Of a stretch of DNA of 64,000 nt, positions 1 to 11,110 are shown in pieces. The stretch is from contig OX453274.1 in the NCBI GenBank assembly GCA_949710005.1, positions 15,090,695-15,154,694 on the forward strand, in the 5' to 3' direction. Source of the stretch: Ricordea florida. Lineage: Eukaryota > Cnidaria > Anthozoa > Corallimorpharia > Ricordeidae. Every line of letters starts with the position of its first letter. Within the stretch, counting starts at the first letter, position 1. The notes beneath the pieces were generated by a model that saw only the letters and a program-made list of their open reading frames with translations, was not told where the DNA came from and made no database searches. The translations under genes were made by a program, and so were the position numbers.

Positions 1-485
1 CAGGTGTATTGCATGTATTTTTCTGTAAAACCAGGAATTTGGAGTCAACAAAAAAACGCATTATCGTAAGTCTTGTGTTCAATTTCTAATATTCACTTGT
101 GCTACAGGAATAAAGTTTCTGTGTTTCACAGATTGATTTGCTTATCCATCGGCTAAGTCTTTAACATTAGCGTACAGACTACTGTCGTACTGTTTGAGGT
201 TCACATACGTCTGAAAATAAAAAAAAATACGGTTTCAGTTCGCGAAAAACAGCGTAATTACCAAATAGAATAGAAACAATACGTGATTATTCAAGGTTCT
301 TCTACTATAGTAAAACTTCTAAGTCCGTGGAGATGGAGAATGTGGAGGTAAACATTGGAGATAGAATGAATAAAAATTTGGAGGTAACAATGCTAAAAAG
401 GCTAACAAAGAAGAGTAAAGAAGAACAGGAAAAAAAAAAATTCGAATCCAAAAAAAAAATTAATTGAAACAGTTTAGCAAAGTGG
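1..485. other. non-coding, AT-rich flank
   Basis: No supported gene is visible. The short reading frames here are low-complexity, rich in A/T runs. The segment ends at the left copy of the target-site duplication of the LINE insertion that follows. Confidence 0.5.
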
Positions 486-1446
486 ATATAGGAAACAATA
501 TATATATATATATGATTGCCTCCTCTTGACAAAGGGTGGCCACTTCTTAAAGGTTTGAAACTTCAGCTCTTCTCGCATGAGCTCTTAAATGGCTCAGCAG
601 GCCGGATTTAGAAAGAAAAAGACGCGAGCAAATGTCACACTTTAGGCCTTCCAGAATATCGGCTGGTACAGCACTATAGTCATGCTTCCTGAGTGCCCTT
701 TTCAACGCTGCATGTTCAACTCTCTTTTGTTCGAACAGATGACAGCCGGTGTTTATGGCTTGCCTCCAGGAAAGGCGGTTGGCTGCCAAGTTCTCCCAGG
801 AGCTTACATCAATCTCGATGGCTTTGAGATTGGACTTAACGACGTCCTTGAAACGTTTCCTTGGTTTGTGCTGCGGCCTTTTACCAACCAGAAGCTCTCC
901 GTAGAACAGTTGTTTGGGGATTCGAGCATCATCCATTCTCACCACGTGTCCAGTCCATCGCAACTGGTTAAGAATGATCCTCTTTTCGATGCTAAACGTG
1001 CCAGCCCTTTCCAGCACAGCAGTATCCGGCGTAAACGAGGACCAGTGAATCTTCATGATACCCCGAAGACAATTCTGGTGGAATCTCTCCAAGCGTTTGA
1101 TGTGACGCCTGTAGGTTGTCCACGTTTCAGAGCCATACAGCAGACACGATAAAACACATGCATTGTAGACACCAAGTTTAGTGTTGACAGTAATACTGTG
1201 ATCTGACCATACTCGTTTCTCCAGTTTGCCATACGCAGCACTTGCTTTAGCTATTCTGTTGTTAATCTCCGCATCAAGAGAGCCATCTCTGCTAAGTTTA
1301 CTCCCCAGATATACAAAGTTGTCCACTACTCCCAGCTGTATTCCATCACACAAGATGACAGGTTCTACATACGCTTCTCCAGGACAAGGTGTATACATAA
1401 CTTTGGTCTTCTTTATACTTATGGTTTATACTTATATAGGAAACAA
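486..1446 (-). mobile_element. 5'-truncated non-LTR retrotransposon (LINE) copy with 13-bp target-site duplication
   Basis: The 13-mer ATATAGGAAACAA occurs at 486-498 and again at 1434-1446 and brackets the insert 499-1433. The LINE runs on the minus strand. Its 3' end abuts the left duplication through a (TA)n stretch at about 499-513, which looks like a microsatellite-type 3' tail. Only the end of the reverse-transcriptase ORF remains, as expected of incomplete target-primed reverse transcription. The element lies downstream of the receptor kinase gene's last exon. Confidence 0.85.
547..1432 (-). pseudogene. C-terminal part of LINE reverse transcriptase with C2H2 zinc finger
   Basis: The frame is open for about 290 codons and starts inside the RT thumb region (KKTKVMYTP). 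It continues with the usual LINE tail motifs FVYLGSKLSRDGSLDAEI, LLYGSETWT, LRWTGHVVRMDD and KRFKDVVKSNLK. It ends in one C2H2 finger (CDICSRLF...LLSHLRAH). The RT active site is not in this copy, so it cannot be functional. I recognise the general LINE tail but do not assign a clade. Confidence 0.8.
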
Positions 1447-1554
1447 CATCAACTAGAACAGGATAATACGAAATATTGATTGACACCAAAGTGTGGAATA
1501 TTTTCAGAGTACCCTATTCCCTACCCTATGGTTGATTTCCATTTCTTTCATTCT

Positions 1555-1624
1555 TTATTTCAGTTTGGCAAATGTTGGACGATGCCTTGGACTTTTCTGC
1601 CAGCATTGCAGCATCACATGATAT
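1555..1624 (-). CDS. receptor tyrosine kinase, last exon: kinase subdomain XI and stop
   Basis: A minus-strand acceptor (ttctttag) precedes 1624. The exon reads LYHVMLQCW then QKSPRHRPTFAKLK and a stop. CW...RPTF is the subdomain XI signature of tyrosine kinases. The reading phase matches the exon at 1750-1846. The stop follows RPTFAKLK directly, so the product has almost no C-terminal tail. An AATAAA overlaps the stop codon (1554-1559). Whether this is the true gene end or a decayed one is uncertain. Confidence 0.75.
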
Positions 1625-1749
1625 CTAAAGAACAACACACAGGATAAGGAAAAAAAGGTAAGTGTGCCATAATTAACCTTCTTTGCTCTCTACGTTATGA
1701 CGGCTTGATTCACCTTAATTTCTCATAAACAGTAACATTCAACACTCAC

Positions 1750-1846
1750 AGTTTACTGTCCATGTGTTGTGGTTTCGGCATCCGGTATCCCTCTTGAAGT
1801 TTATCAGCGATTTGACGAGCATGAATATCCGGGTACGGAGTTCCCC
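1750..1846 (-). CDS. receptor tyrosine kinase exon, kinase subdomain X
   Basis: The 97-bp exon is bounded by an acceptor (cattttag) and a donor (gtgagt). It encodes GGTPYPDIHARQIADKL then QEGYRMPKPQHMDSKL. GGTPYP and GYRMPKP are typical of the C-lobe of receptor tyrosine kinases such as FGFR-like members. Phases agree with both neighbouring exons. It belongs to the same minus-strand gene as the Ig/FN3 exons further upstream, by inference from order and strand. Confidence 0.85.
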
Positions 1847-1962
1847 CTAAAATGAGAGTAACATGGCAATACAAAGACATACTGAAGATATTCATACAAG
1901 CACTACACTAATTAATGTGGTTCACGAATCTGAAGCAGTGAATAATGAAATAAGAAACTTAC

Positions 1963-2003
1963 CTACAGTAATTATCTCGTAAAGAACAACACCATAGCTC
2001 CAA
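1963..2003 (-). CDS. receptor tyrosine kinase micro-exon, subdomain IX
   Basis: This 41-bp exon has an acceptor (gtgcag) and a donor (gtaagt). It encodes WSYGVVLYEIITVG, the DVWS(F/Y)GV.L.EI segment of tyrosine kinases, and splices in frame to the GGTPYP exon. Its first base completes a codon begun in an upstream exon (expected to end in DV), but no such exon was found in the next 800 bases. Confidence 0.8.
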
Positions 2004-2009
2004 CTGCAC

Positions 2010-2850
2010 GAAGAATTTTTTAGTGGTTTAATATTCATTTTCATTTCATCCTGACATGCCTTTTAACTTTAAACGATGCTGCTCTCTGTTGGTGTAACTG
2101 AAATCAGATTTATTTAGTATGGTAAATTCCTTCTGCTCCGTGGTGTGTATCGTTGTTCGTAAGAAGAACAGTAAGGAAACAGCCAAGTAGGAGAGGATAA
2201 CCTCTGTTTAAGTACACTCAGACCAATCGCATAACCCGAGTAACATGAAACGCCAACTATGGTCCCGAAGTACACGCTGAGCTATAGGAGACTAGTGGCC
2301 ATTAAACTAGGTTCATAGCACAAACATCCTGCATATTGCTAGGATTTGAATGTCAAAGCCGTGAAAGGTCTCACAGTCCCGAAAAAGACATCCTTTGCAA
2401 ACCTTTTCAAGGTCAAAATTTACGATTTTACCTGTTTGTTTTTCCTGTGTATTGTTCTGTGCACTGTCCGAACCTTAAAAAGAACATTTTTTTTAAGAAA
2501 AAAGGTTTATTTAAGCAGAGATGCATTCCATCACAGCATTAGAATGTGGTATTTCTTCGCTTAAACAGTTAGAGGAGACAATTAACAAACTGTCAATCCA
2601 GCCCCGATCTCTGGATCATTTGAGACAACTGAATTTTTTAAGACCTGTATGGTTAAATTTATATTGTACATAATAAATTTTGCTGAGTGAATCCTTTGTT
2701 CTTAATTGTAAGAATGGTATATTTTAATGTCATTTCTTCGTAGCCTCATACAAGCGCGATATCACAGAATGACCATAGGATTCATTTTCCGAAACGAACT
2801 GAGCATTGCACTAAGATCAGAGTTTTCTAAACATGTCTTACCGACAAAGT
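2010..2850. other. gap where the TM and kinase N-lobe exons would be expected
   Basis: In a normal receptor kinase this interval between the FN3 exon and the kinase tail would hold the membrane span, the glycine loop, VAVK lysine, HRDLAARN and DFG exons. I read both strands and found none of these. The reading frames at 2336-2564 and 2727-3053 are low-complexity or antisense shadows. Confidence 0.5.
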
Positions 2851-2856
2851 ACCTAC

Positions 2857-3168
2857 CCGCTTCTACTTTAATCCTTTTAATTTTTCCTTCTTCCTTCAAT
2901 CCTTCACCAAATTTGTTTGTTGCAGTCACTACAATATCGTATTCATTGCCGTCCGTGAGTGTAATTGTATATTCACGATCTGAAAGATCAGTAACGAGCG
3001 CCGCTCTTTCCCAGTCTCCGGTTGTACCGTCTTCATTCACGGTTCTTTTGTAAACAGTGTATTGCGTTATCTCTGCTCCATTGTTTGGTGGTTCATTCCA
3101 TTTCAAGGTTGATTTATCGCCCTTCACCTCACTGGGTACCTCAATCAGTTCTGCTGCTTCTGGAACAC
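2857..3168 (-). CDS. fibronectin type III domain exon (second FN3)
   Basis: The 312-bp exon has an acceptor (cacctag) and a donor (gtaggt) and is phase 1-1, the symmetric class typical of shufflable extracellular modules. The FN3 fold is visible in TLKWNEPPNNGAEITQY (strand B/C Trp and P.NNG turn) and YDIVVTATNKFGEG (strand F Tyr and the N.FGEG turn). By order it is the membrane-proximal ectodomain module of the Ig/FN3 receptor. Confidence 0.85.
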
Positions 3169-3786
3169 CTAGGTGAGGAATATGAATAGCATGTCGTAGG
3201 GCACAAAGTCGATTCCTACCACTCATTTTTTCTTACATGTTTACGATTGTGCAGCTTCCGTAAGGCCTCTAGTTTGCTTCATTGTCTTTCTAGATTTATC
3301 AACTACGAATAATTCGGCTTTATATCCACTTCTCCTTGAACGCGCAGAAGCCCTATGGAGCGAATGGGGTACCAATGAGTAAGATATTGTACGTTTCATG
3401 ATATATAAGTGTGGGACTTGTTATGTGAAAGCTTTTTAAGCAAAACAGTAACGCATGCTTTTTCGATAAATAACCTTAAGACTGGTGATCCTGGATCAAC
3501 ATACCTCGTTTTTGTCCAAATATTGGCGCAAAGCGTATGGCAGTCAAAAATGACTCATAACTAATTATTCTTGTTGTACTTGACACCTTATTCTATGATT
3601 GCTACATGTTTGGCTTGCTTTTAGTACATATTAACTGAGTTACATGAAAGTTTTCGAGGTAACGGAAGGCGATTAACAGCTTGCCAAATGAATATGAAGC
3701 GAGTTCTTCCCTAAAATTCAGACCATCAACATACAGATGTATAACGCATGCACTTACAACAGGCCAATCATGGGCTATAGCCTCAC

Positions 3787-4071
3787 CTTCATATCTTGTC
3801 TGAACTGTCCTACTTCCCGCCGGTCCCTCAAACACAAAATTCCTAGCAAACACTTTCACAGTGTGTTGAGCATTTCTGTCCAGACCTCCAACGGACAGAT
3901 TTCTTGTTCTGGGGTCTGTAATATTGTCATTGTTTATCTCAGTCAGTATCACCACTCGGTATGCTGTGATAGGACTCCCTCCATTATCAGTTGGTTCACT
4001 CCAATGTACTGTGAGTGACGTGGCTCGAATGTCTGCATCTGATGACGTAATCACTGGTGCACCTGGTTTCT
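3787..4071 (-). CDS. fibronectin type III domain exon (first FN3)
   Basis: The 285-bp phase 1-1 exon lies between acceptor ctacag and donor gtgagg. It encodes PGAPVITSSDADI, LTVHWSEPTDNGGSPITAY and HTVKVFARNFVFEGP: the proline start, Trp, D.GGSPI.Y turn and N...EGP end of an FN3 domain. It sits directly upstream of the second FN3 exon in the same gene and phase. Confidence 0.88.
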
Positions 4072-4079
4072 CTGTAGCA

Positions 4080-6470
4080 CCCAAGAAAAAAAAAGGCATC
4101 GATTAGGATGGCGTTGACTAATTTTTCAAGGAAGTCTAAATCAGCTCTAGTGTTCGATATGGAGTTCGAAAGCGACAAAAATTAAAACAAACTGGGAGTC
4201 AAGAGAAACTGTACTAAAATGGTTGGGTATTCTTAAGACCACGGAGGGACAATGGATAGTTGTTGATCAATATCGCAACGTTTCTTGCAAATTGCCCAAA
4301 CAGTAGTCCTCATAACTGCCCAGGGAGCACCAGGTTCGGATTTAGTTGTGGCGTTATAGGTGCACCAGCGTGCCATTCTCCATCAAATGCTGGGCGCGTT
4401 GTCTTGGCATCTTTTGGTAGGTATTTTCTCGGGAATTTGAAAATATTCATTTCTCTGGCTACCCCACTCTACCTGAAAATTGGTTGTCATTACAATATCA
4501 CAGTCGGAATCAAATAACTTTCTCATGCTGGTCTTGAAGAATGTAATAGCTTTCAGGTCAACCAAAGAATATTCTCCTCCCTAAGAAGAAGTCCGAATGT
4601 TTGTAGTAAAAGTTGAAATTGTGTTCACAGCACGTAGAAGAGTCACACAAAATCACCTCCAGGAATTTGACTCTTAACAGTAAATAAAATTTCCAAACGG
4701 CAAAAACATTTACCAAGTAATTAGAATTCGCAGGCCTCTGAATGTAATCATTTCCAAGCGAAATAACGTTTTTTCCCTTGTGTATATGACATTTCAAATT
4801 TTGAATCAATTCTATCGCATTGCATTGTTCACAAACTGAACACATTACTCACTCACTTTAGAATCGACTGAAATAAAAGCCGTAAAATCCACTGTTGTCA
4901 GTCACATTGATATTAAAAAAAAGCAAGTCTTTTCAACCCGCGAACAAAGCCAGCCATTCTTTACCTACTATTTGCCTGCATTATGCTACTGATAATAAGT
5001 GGCATACTATTTTATCGAGCTGTGACTGCATTGTTCGAAAACAAGTCAATGCTAAACATTTCCAGTGCCTTAGAAAGAAAATCCAACCATACCACTAACA
5101 CTGCGAAAGTAATTACTCCCATGACAGAGGACGTTTGAAAAAATCTGGTGTATTTGAAGGCCGGCTGTACGTTAAAATTGTTCGCAAACTTGGCTTTGTT
5201 GTTGAATGGCAGGCACTGAGGAAGACGAAGAAAAAAGAGGTGGAAGACCTTCTATTCCAGTTGCAAGGACAGGTTTAACTGACTAAACTGAATTCTGCTG
5301 AACTATAAATCGACAGACAATTGCGGATGACTCGAATAGTTTTTTCTACCGTAGGTTGTGTACTGTAGGACTTGAATGATTTATCGCTTGAATGTGTAGT
5401 TTATCTTTGTGAATTGGAAGTTTTTTCAATCGGAAAAAGTAGCTTAGTGCAAAAGCAGCTTTTTGCACATTTCAGTGAGCAGATTTTCAACTGAGAATTT
5501 GGTGGCTCAAGGGTTCGTAACTCTGCTCACATCCAAAAACACTAACAGCATATTATGTTGATTTTCTGAATTAGCCGAGCTACAAATGCGACTAGCTATT
5601 TAATTACAGTGCCACTGGATTCCACAAAACGAGGTTGTTGTAAAAAACTTGAAAGAGACTGACTTTATGTTTCCTTGCAACTGAAAAATTGTAGGGGAAA
5701 TATCCACGCGGACGGGGTATATCCCCTGACACCCGTCCTTCTATTTGACACCACGTGACCCAAACAGTGGGTTATAATGTGGGATAAACTATCGCGGCCT
5801 GTTTGAGTAAAGAAACTCCCAACACTGAAAGGACTAAATCTGAATGTACGTATTACACTGTGTCACTCATCAAAGTAATCAGCTGATTCTTGGTGTTATA
5901 AATGACGATAAAACAAGGGCCCTGGTCAATCAAGGAATACGAAAGACAGTGAAGAACGTCCTAACCACAACAGGTAGACAACCAAGCCACAGCTTACGCA
6001 GCATTACCAAATAGCCGGAAAATCTCACGATTATGTTCAAAGTGTCTTACGTTTGACCAATTACATTGACACTTGATGTTAACACCAAAGCGAGTTCAGT
6101 GGAGGGGATATTGATATGGTTAGTCATCAAGTGTGCGTTCAAGATGATTTTGAATTGGACGAACCCTTGTTGAATGTTTTTACTACAATATGGACGCAAA
6201 ACATCACAAGACCACTATCCAGCAATCCCAATAACCCAAAAAGCGTCAATATAAGCCTAAGAGCTGTTTGTGTAGACAATTACAGTGCACGATTTGGTCC
6301 ATCTTTTCCACCGACATTGTGAAGTAAATAATTATATATTTTGCATTGGGAAGTCTGGCTTACAAGAAGTTACGTAAACTAACACGTTTCCACTGCTGAA
6401 TCGTTACTAATAGCTCCCCATGTAGTTTACTCCTCTTTATAGTCCAAACATTGACTTAAGTTTAAGAAAT
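4080..6470. other. intronic, no gene recognised
   Basis: This is the intron between the third Ig and first FN3 exons. The small reading frames here match no family I know and lack paired splice signals. I see only A/T-rich sequence and a GC-richer patch near 5700-5770. Confidence 0.5.
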
Positions 6471-6481
6471 ACAAAACTCAC

Positions 6482-6748
6482 TTATCTGCTGCACAGTGAC
6501 ATTTACTGTATCAGCAGGAGAGATGCCATTGTCAGCAATGCATTTGTAGTCACCAAAATCTCCATCTGCCGCCATGATCACATCCACTGTGTTTTCTCCA
6601 GTTGTGCCTCTTTCTAGTTTATTTCCATCAGGTTTGAACCACGTGACACTTGGTGTAGGAACACCATCTGATTCACACTTTAACTTCACTGTCTGACCAA
6701 TCCATGACTTAGTAACAAGAGGAGAAGATTTTATCACTGTGGCTGGGT
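6482..6748 (-). CDS. Ig domain exon (third Ig)
   Basis: The 267-bp phase 1-1 exon has acceptor tttaacag and donor gtgagt. It encodes an I-set/C2-type Ig domain: GQTVKLKCESDGVPTPSVTW (B-strand Cys and C-strand Trp) and GDFGDYKCIADNG (D.G.Y.C motif with the second Cys). Both disulfide cysteines and the core Trp are present. It is followed downstream by the FN3 exons. Confidence 0.9.
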
Positions 6749-6759
6749 CTGTTAAATCA

Positions 6760-8690
6760 ATAAGGTGACAAATTGATAAGAGACGTTATGAACAAATCAA
6801 TTTTAAAATGATAAGATTACCAGACAAGGTGAAAATTCGGAGTTTTCAATGCCAATCAACAACGTGGTGAAAGTTATAAATATAAGCTCTACTGAATAAT
6901 GCTATGGACTACATTACTTATATCTACCCAGGACTAGTTACCTGCTAAATATGGGTCAGTCAGTTAGATAAGTGCTTCTCTCACTTTGCTGAACTCTGGC
7001 AAAATATTAGGAAATTTTGGAGGGGAAATAGAGGAGACATATTTTGGCCGAGATGCAAAATTTTTCAGGTAAATTTCTCAACCTTATTTGGTAACTTGAT
7101 AGACAAGTGCTTTATGGGATAGGTGAACGGAGAAACACGGTTACATTATAGTTATATACCATATATGAATTGGACACAGGAGAAGGGGCTGTCCATTCTG
7201 ACATTTGATTTAAAACCCAAATAGAAAAAAAAATGGAGTAACTTAGTTCCTTTGTTGAGTTACTGATATAGGTCGTTACGCTATTTTCTTGCTCACAATA
7301 CTGTATTCTTACCACCATTGCTACGACTCTCGCAAACTGATTGGCTTATTTACCATTGTCGATTAGAGTCTAGACAACGCTGGTCGCGACAACGTGTCAG
7401 GCAAACCAATACCCAATCAGAAACGCCCGTTTTGGGGAATAAACCAATCAGATTGCGATAAAGTTATAGACAACGTTTACTCTTTCTTTGTGTCACAATA
7501 TTGGTCTTTTAACGTTGCTATTGTGGTGAAAAACAGATCGAATGTGGTTTAGCGTTGTCCGTGCTCTTATCGACAACGAGTACGCGCCATCACCCTGGTC
7601 AAAATTTGTCGTGAGTCCACAGCATTTTGACCACTGCGATGACGCTTACTCGTTGCCGATAAGAGTACAAACAACGCTTAACCACATTCAATCCGTTAAA
7701 TCCCTATATCTTTAAGATAAGAATTTCAGAACAGAAACGTTAGTGAATTAGGAAAGGTAAGTAAGATGTTTCAAGGTCGAATATAGGTGATTAACATATT
7801 CCTTTTCAACAAGAATAATACATCAGGTACAATGCAGTCATGTTCAGGCTTTACTAATTATAGTAGAAACAACAGATTAATGGATACTTGAACTGGAAAA
7901 AGTGGGGATGGAGAGAGAAGATATAGGCGATTTAATCAAGCCATGGTGACGCAACTTTAAAGCCACTATCAGTCTAGCGTACACGAAAATGACATTTAAT
8001 TTAATTACTTAGGCATGATATGTGCCCCGTCACTGCTGATGAAGAATGGAGCTCATGTTAACCCGTCCACACTTTATGAACTGTGTTGATACATTTCACA
8101 TTCCCTACTGAGGCTGCTTCATTGGTATATACTAAAACAATTATTCCTTTCAATCTCGGTGAATAGTGGCTATAGGAATCCTTAACTCGCTGCTTCGCAG
8201 CTTGGTAAATATTCTGCCTCTATTCACCTTTATTTTTGAGAATTACGTACATCGTAAATTGATGTCTTACTTGTTCAAATTAATTTTAATAATATATAAA
8301 ACCAATACATTAATGCTCTTCTTAGTACAGTACAATATATTTAATCTTTGAAATCACGTCTGTTGAGTTAAAAGTGTAATCAAAGCCCGCTGTGAGGCAA
8401 CTCGTGAATGGTGAGATAGAGAAGCTGTGTTCAAGGTTGTGGATGTAGGTGAAGATAAATTCATAAAGAATGTTAAGTGGTTTTCAATTGGTAGGGCTTA
8501 TAGTTGAGGAATGAGAAGATGAGACATGCACACAGGTTTTTAAGTGATCCAATGAACAGTGTTTTGCAATATGTATGCAGCAGTTTCAATACAGGTGGTC
8601 GGTATAAAGGATGAGTGTCACGTTGCACATTGCATGCAACAATCCCGAAAAGGTGTTGTAGGTTGCTGTAACTTTGTCGGTTCAGAGATG
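6760..8690. other. intronic, no gene recognised (apart from the palindromic repeat)
   Basis: Apart from the palindrome at 7531-7702 I found no gene, splice-paired exon or recognisable element here. Confidence 0.5.
7531..7702. repeat. palindromic MITE-like repeat
   Basis: Arms of about 80 bp at 7531-7612 and 7620-7702 are imperfect inverted copies. GAATGTGGTTTAGCGTTGT on the left matches the complement of the right end, and ACTCTTATCGRCAACGAGTA recurs in both arms. No coding capacity is present. It could extrude as a hairpin and lies inside the receptor intron. Confidence 0.7.
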
Positions 8691-8699
8691 CTATATCCT

Positions 8700-9885
8700 A
8701 GAAACTACTTTATCCCCATGATAGGGCCTCCATCATCAAGATGCACTAACTCATTAAGATAATCATCTGATTTCAACTCACTAGCAGTATATGTTTTTCC
8801 TTTTGTTTTGCACTTTCTGAGAGAAATGCAAGCACTATCTTGAATTTGCTTGATTTGTAATGTTTTTAACTTTATAAAATATTCTTGGAACTGACATTGC
8901 AGCTGTTCTATCCCGACATATTAACTTCCACTTGGATACTGTACTGTATGCTACAGGGACCTTTCTTTCATTATTTTCTGATCTTCGTTTGCCACAAAAT
9001 GTTGTTGGGAATGACAAAAATTCAGAATTTTTCTCAATGAATATTCCTAATGGTTTTTTCCCTCTCCTGGTGTAAAACTAATAATTTAGTCTTCATTTTG
9101 TGTTACATCTGTTTCCTGCAGTAATGTATCTGCAACTCCAGAAGGGCGTTTCTCAACTTCACAGCAACCATCACTATCATATTTTTCTCTGCCTGCATTA
9201 TTAACATTGGTAGTAGAAATTTTTTTTTGGATATCATCTGTTGCATGGACTGTTGCAATTCGATAATTTTGAAAATCAGTACTGGGTATGTCAGAGTTTT
9301 GTACAAACTCACTCCAGTCCTCATGGTCAGATTGTTTTCTTATGTTATGTACCCATGCATCTTGTACTTGTATACCATCACTTTTGAATAAATCTCTTGT
9401 TTCCACAAGATATTTGGCTGCATCTAACACTTTCCTACGTCTCATATTCTGAAACGGATAATGATGCCTGTAGGTGAGACGCCTTTTGAGTTTTATTGGA
9501 ATGGTTTGTGATTCGTTCATAGGGCTTGGTAAACAATGAACAGTTGAATTTACATCACATGGTGCACTGACAATACCTCCACCCCTTGGTAGTTTAGGTA
9601 TTTGCATGAATGGGATACGAAGTGATAGCAACCATTCTTCTAATGGCGAAGGATTTAATATGTCAGGCTACTTAGGAAAGTTCATTTCATTGGACTTAGC
9701 AAAGGTGGGCAACTTGCCTTTTTTTAATTTGAGTGACAAGTTATGCAAATACATTCAGTATCATCAAAACTTTTTTCTCCAGTGATACAAGAATTTAAAA
9801 TACGTTGTGAACAAACCCTGTAGATTTTAGCATTACATCTCACTACGGATGACTTAAACCAAAACTGGTCACAACATACATACAT
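8700..9885 (-). mobile_element. Helitron remnant (Rep/helicase polyprotein N-terminal region, DUF6570-like)
   Basis: Several minus-strand segments in shifting frames match the N-terminal region of Helitron polyproteins as I remember it. In order they are YVCCDQFWFKSSVVRC, CITGEKSFDDTECICITC, KKGKLPTFAKSNEM, LRIPFMQIPKLPRGGG, SMNESQTIPIKLKRR-like and KVLDAAKYLVE (inside 9086-9631). They continue with VSKWKLICRDRTAAMSVP and SELKSDDYLNELVHLDD down to about 8720. Stops and frame changes show it is dead. The Rep HUH motifs and helicase are not in this copy. Its 5' edge meets the BEL element near 9885. Confidence 0.7.
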
Positions 9886-11110
9886 ACATGATCTGGATAT
9901 GCTGATGGATGAATTATGGAGCATGAAGAATAAAATTTCTTTACTTCAAGGTGACGACGTTGAAATTTGTGGTCAAGTAGGGCAGATGGAGAGAGTTGTT
10001 TGTAATCTCAAAAGAGACATACATAAATGTTTGAAGGAGACACAACCAACAACAAAGCCTCTAGATCTGCATAATTATTCAACCCCCTTCAACCAAGATA
10101 TGTCATCTGTTATAACTCCCAATCAGACTTTAGGATCTCATGTCCCAATACAATCATCAACCACTATGACTACCAGTAGTCATGTGAACATTGTAAGTCA
10201 GACAAATCTTCAACCCAGTGTATATCCTACATGTTATGATCAACCAATGAATCAAGTGATGTCTAGCTCTCATAGGAACTTTGAATATGGTCAAACAAGT
10301 GTTCATTCCAATGTACCCCCTTCAAGTTACAACCCAGCTTTCAGTCAAATATTTTCTACACCACAAAGGAACAATGTTAGTCAAACAAGTGTTGAGTCAA
10401 GTGTACAAACACCAATTCCAATTGTCAGTCATGTGACTACTACTCCTCAAGAGAACATTGGTCATTCAAGTATGATGAAAGATAAAATGGAGCCCACAAC
10501 TCTCTATCCCTCATCTCCACTGATAACCCCTGCACAGTGGAATCCAGGTGTGACCTTTCCTTCAAGTAATGGCAATACAAACATACATGGAGGTGTTATG
10601 AATCCACCAAGCTTCAGTCAAGCTTCCTGAGCTCACTGGTCTCCAGGAATGAGCTTTTCTTCTAACACTACATCTGATGTAAGGCTGAAGAAAATGCCCT
10701 GGCCCACATTTTCTGGCATGAGAAAAGACTGGCCAGAATTCAAGGCAGTATGGAAACAACTCGCTGAGAACACCTACACGAACAAGACAGCACTAGCTCA
10801 TGAATTAAAGAGAAGTGTCAAAGGAGAAGCTAGTGCAAGAATTAAGTCTGTCTATGTAACCAAGCCTTCAGCTTATGACACTATGTGGAGAAAATTACAA
10901 GAACACTATGAAGACCCCAGTGCTAGTGTCCAGGCTGATCTCGACGATTTGTCGAAGTTAAATCCAGTCAAAGAAGAAGATTACACAGGTCTTGTGTCAC
11001 TAATTGATGAAGTGGAATGTGCCTATTCACAATTAGAAGAATTGAATCACTTAGAGACTCTCACCATGCGTGACGTTGACTTTGTAAGTAATCTTTTGCC
11101 TACTCACTGA
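9886..11110 (+). pseudogene. BEL/Pao gag, DUF1759-like
   Basis: A coiled-coil-like start (DMLMDELWSMKNKISLL) leads into a low-complexity Ser/Thr/Gln/Pro stretch with repeated SQTS/HSN motifs up to a stop at about 10630. The DUF1759 core follows in the next frame segment (10649-11110): LKKMPWPTFSGMRKDWPEF, KGEASARIKSV and YEDPSASVQADLDDL. A stop at about 11108 interrupts the following RLDWIRKYHDLSPAEKLHPW-like motif. The gag start is probably lost at the junction with the Helitron. Confidence 0.8.

Noticed and set aside
682..1152. Plus-strand 156-residue ORF
   Set aside because: It is antisense to the LINE reverse-transcriptase tail, whose motifs are clear on the minus strand.
4260..4565. Possible extra Ig or FN3 exon between 4.2 and 4.6 kb
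   Set aside because: No Cys/Trp or FN3 pattern appears in any frame, and no paired phase-1 splice sites are present.
9724..9924. Minus-strand 66-residue ORF as a separate gene
   Set aside because: Its sequence is the zinc-motif part of the Helitron remnant in another frame.
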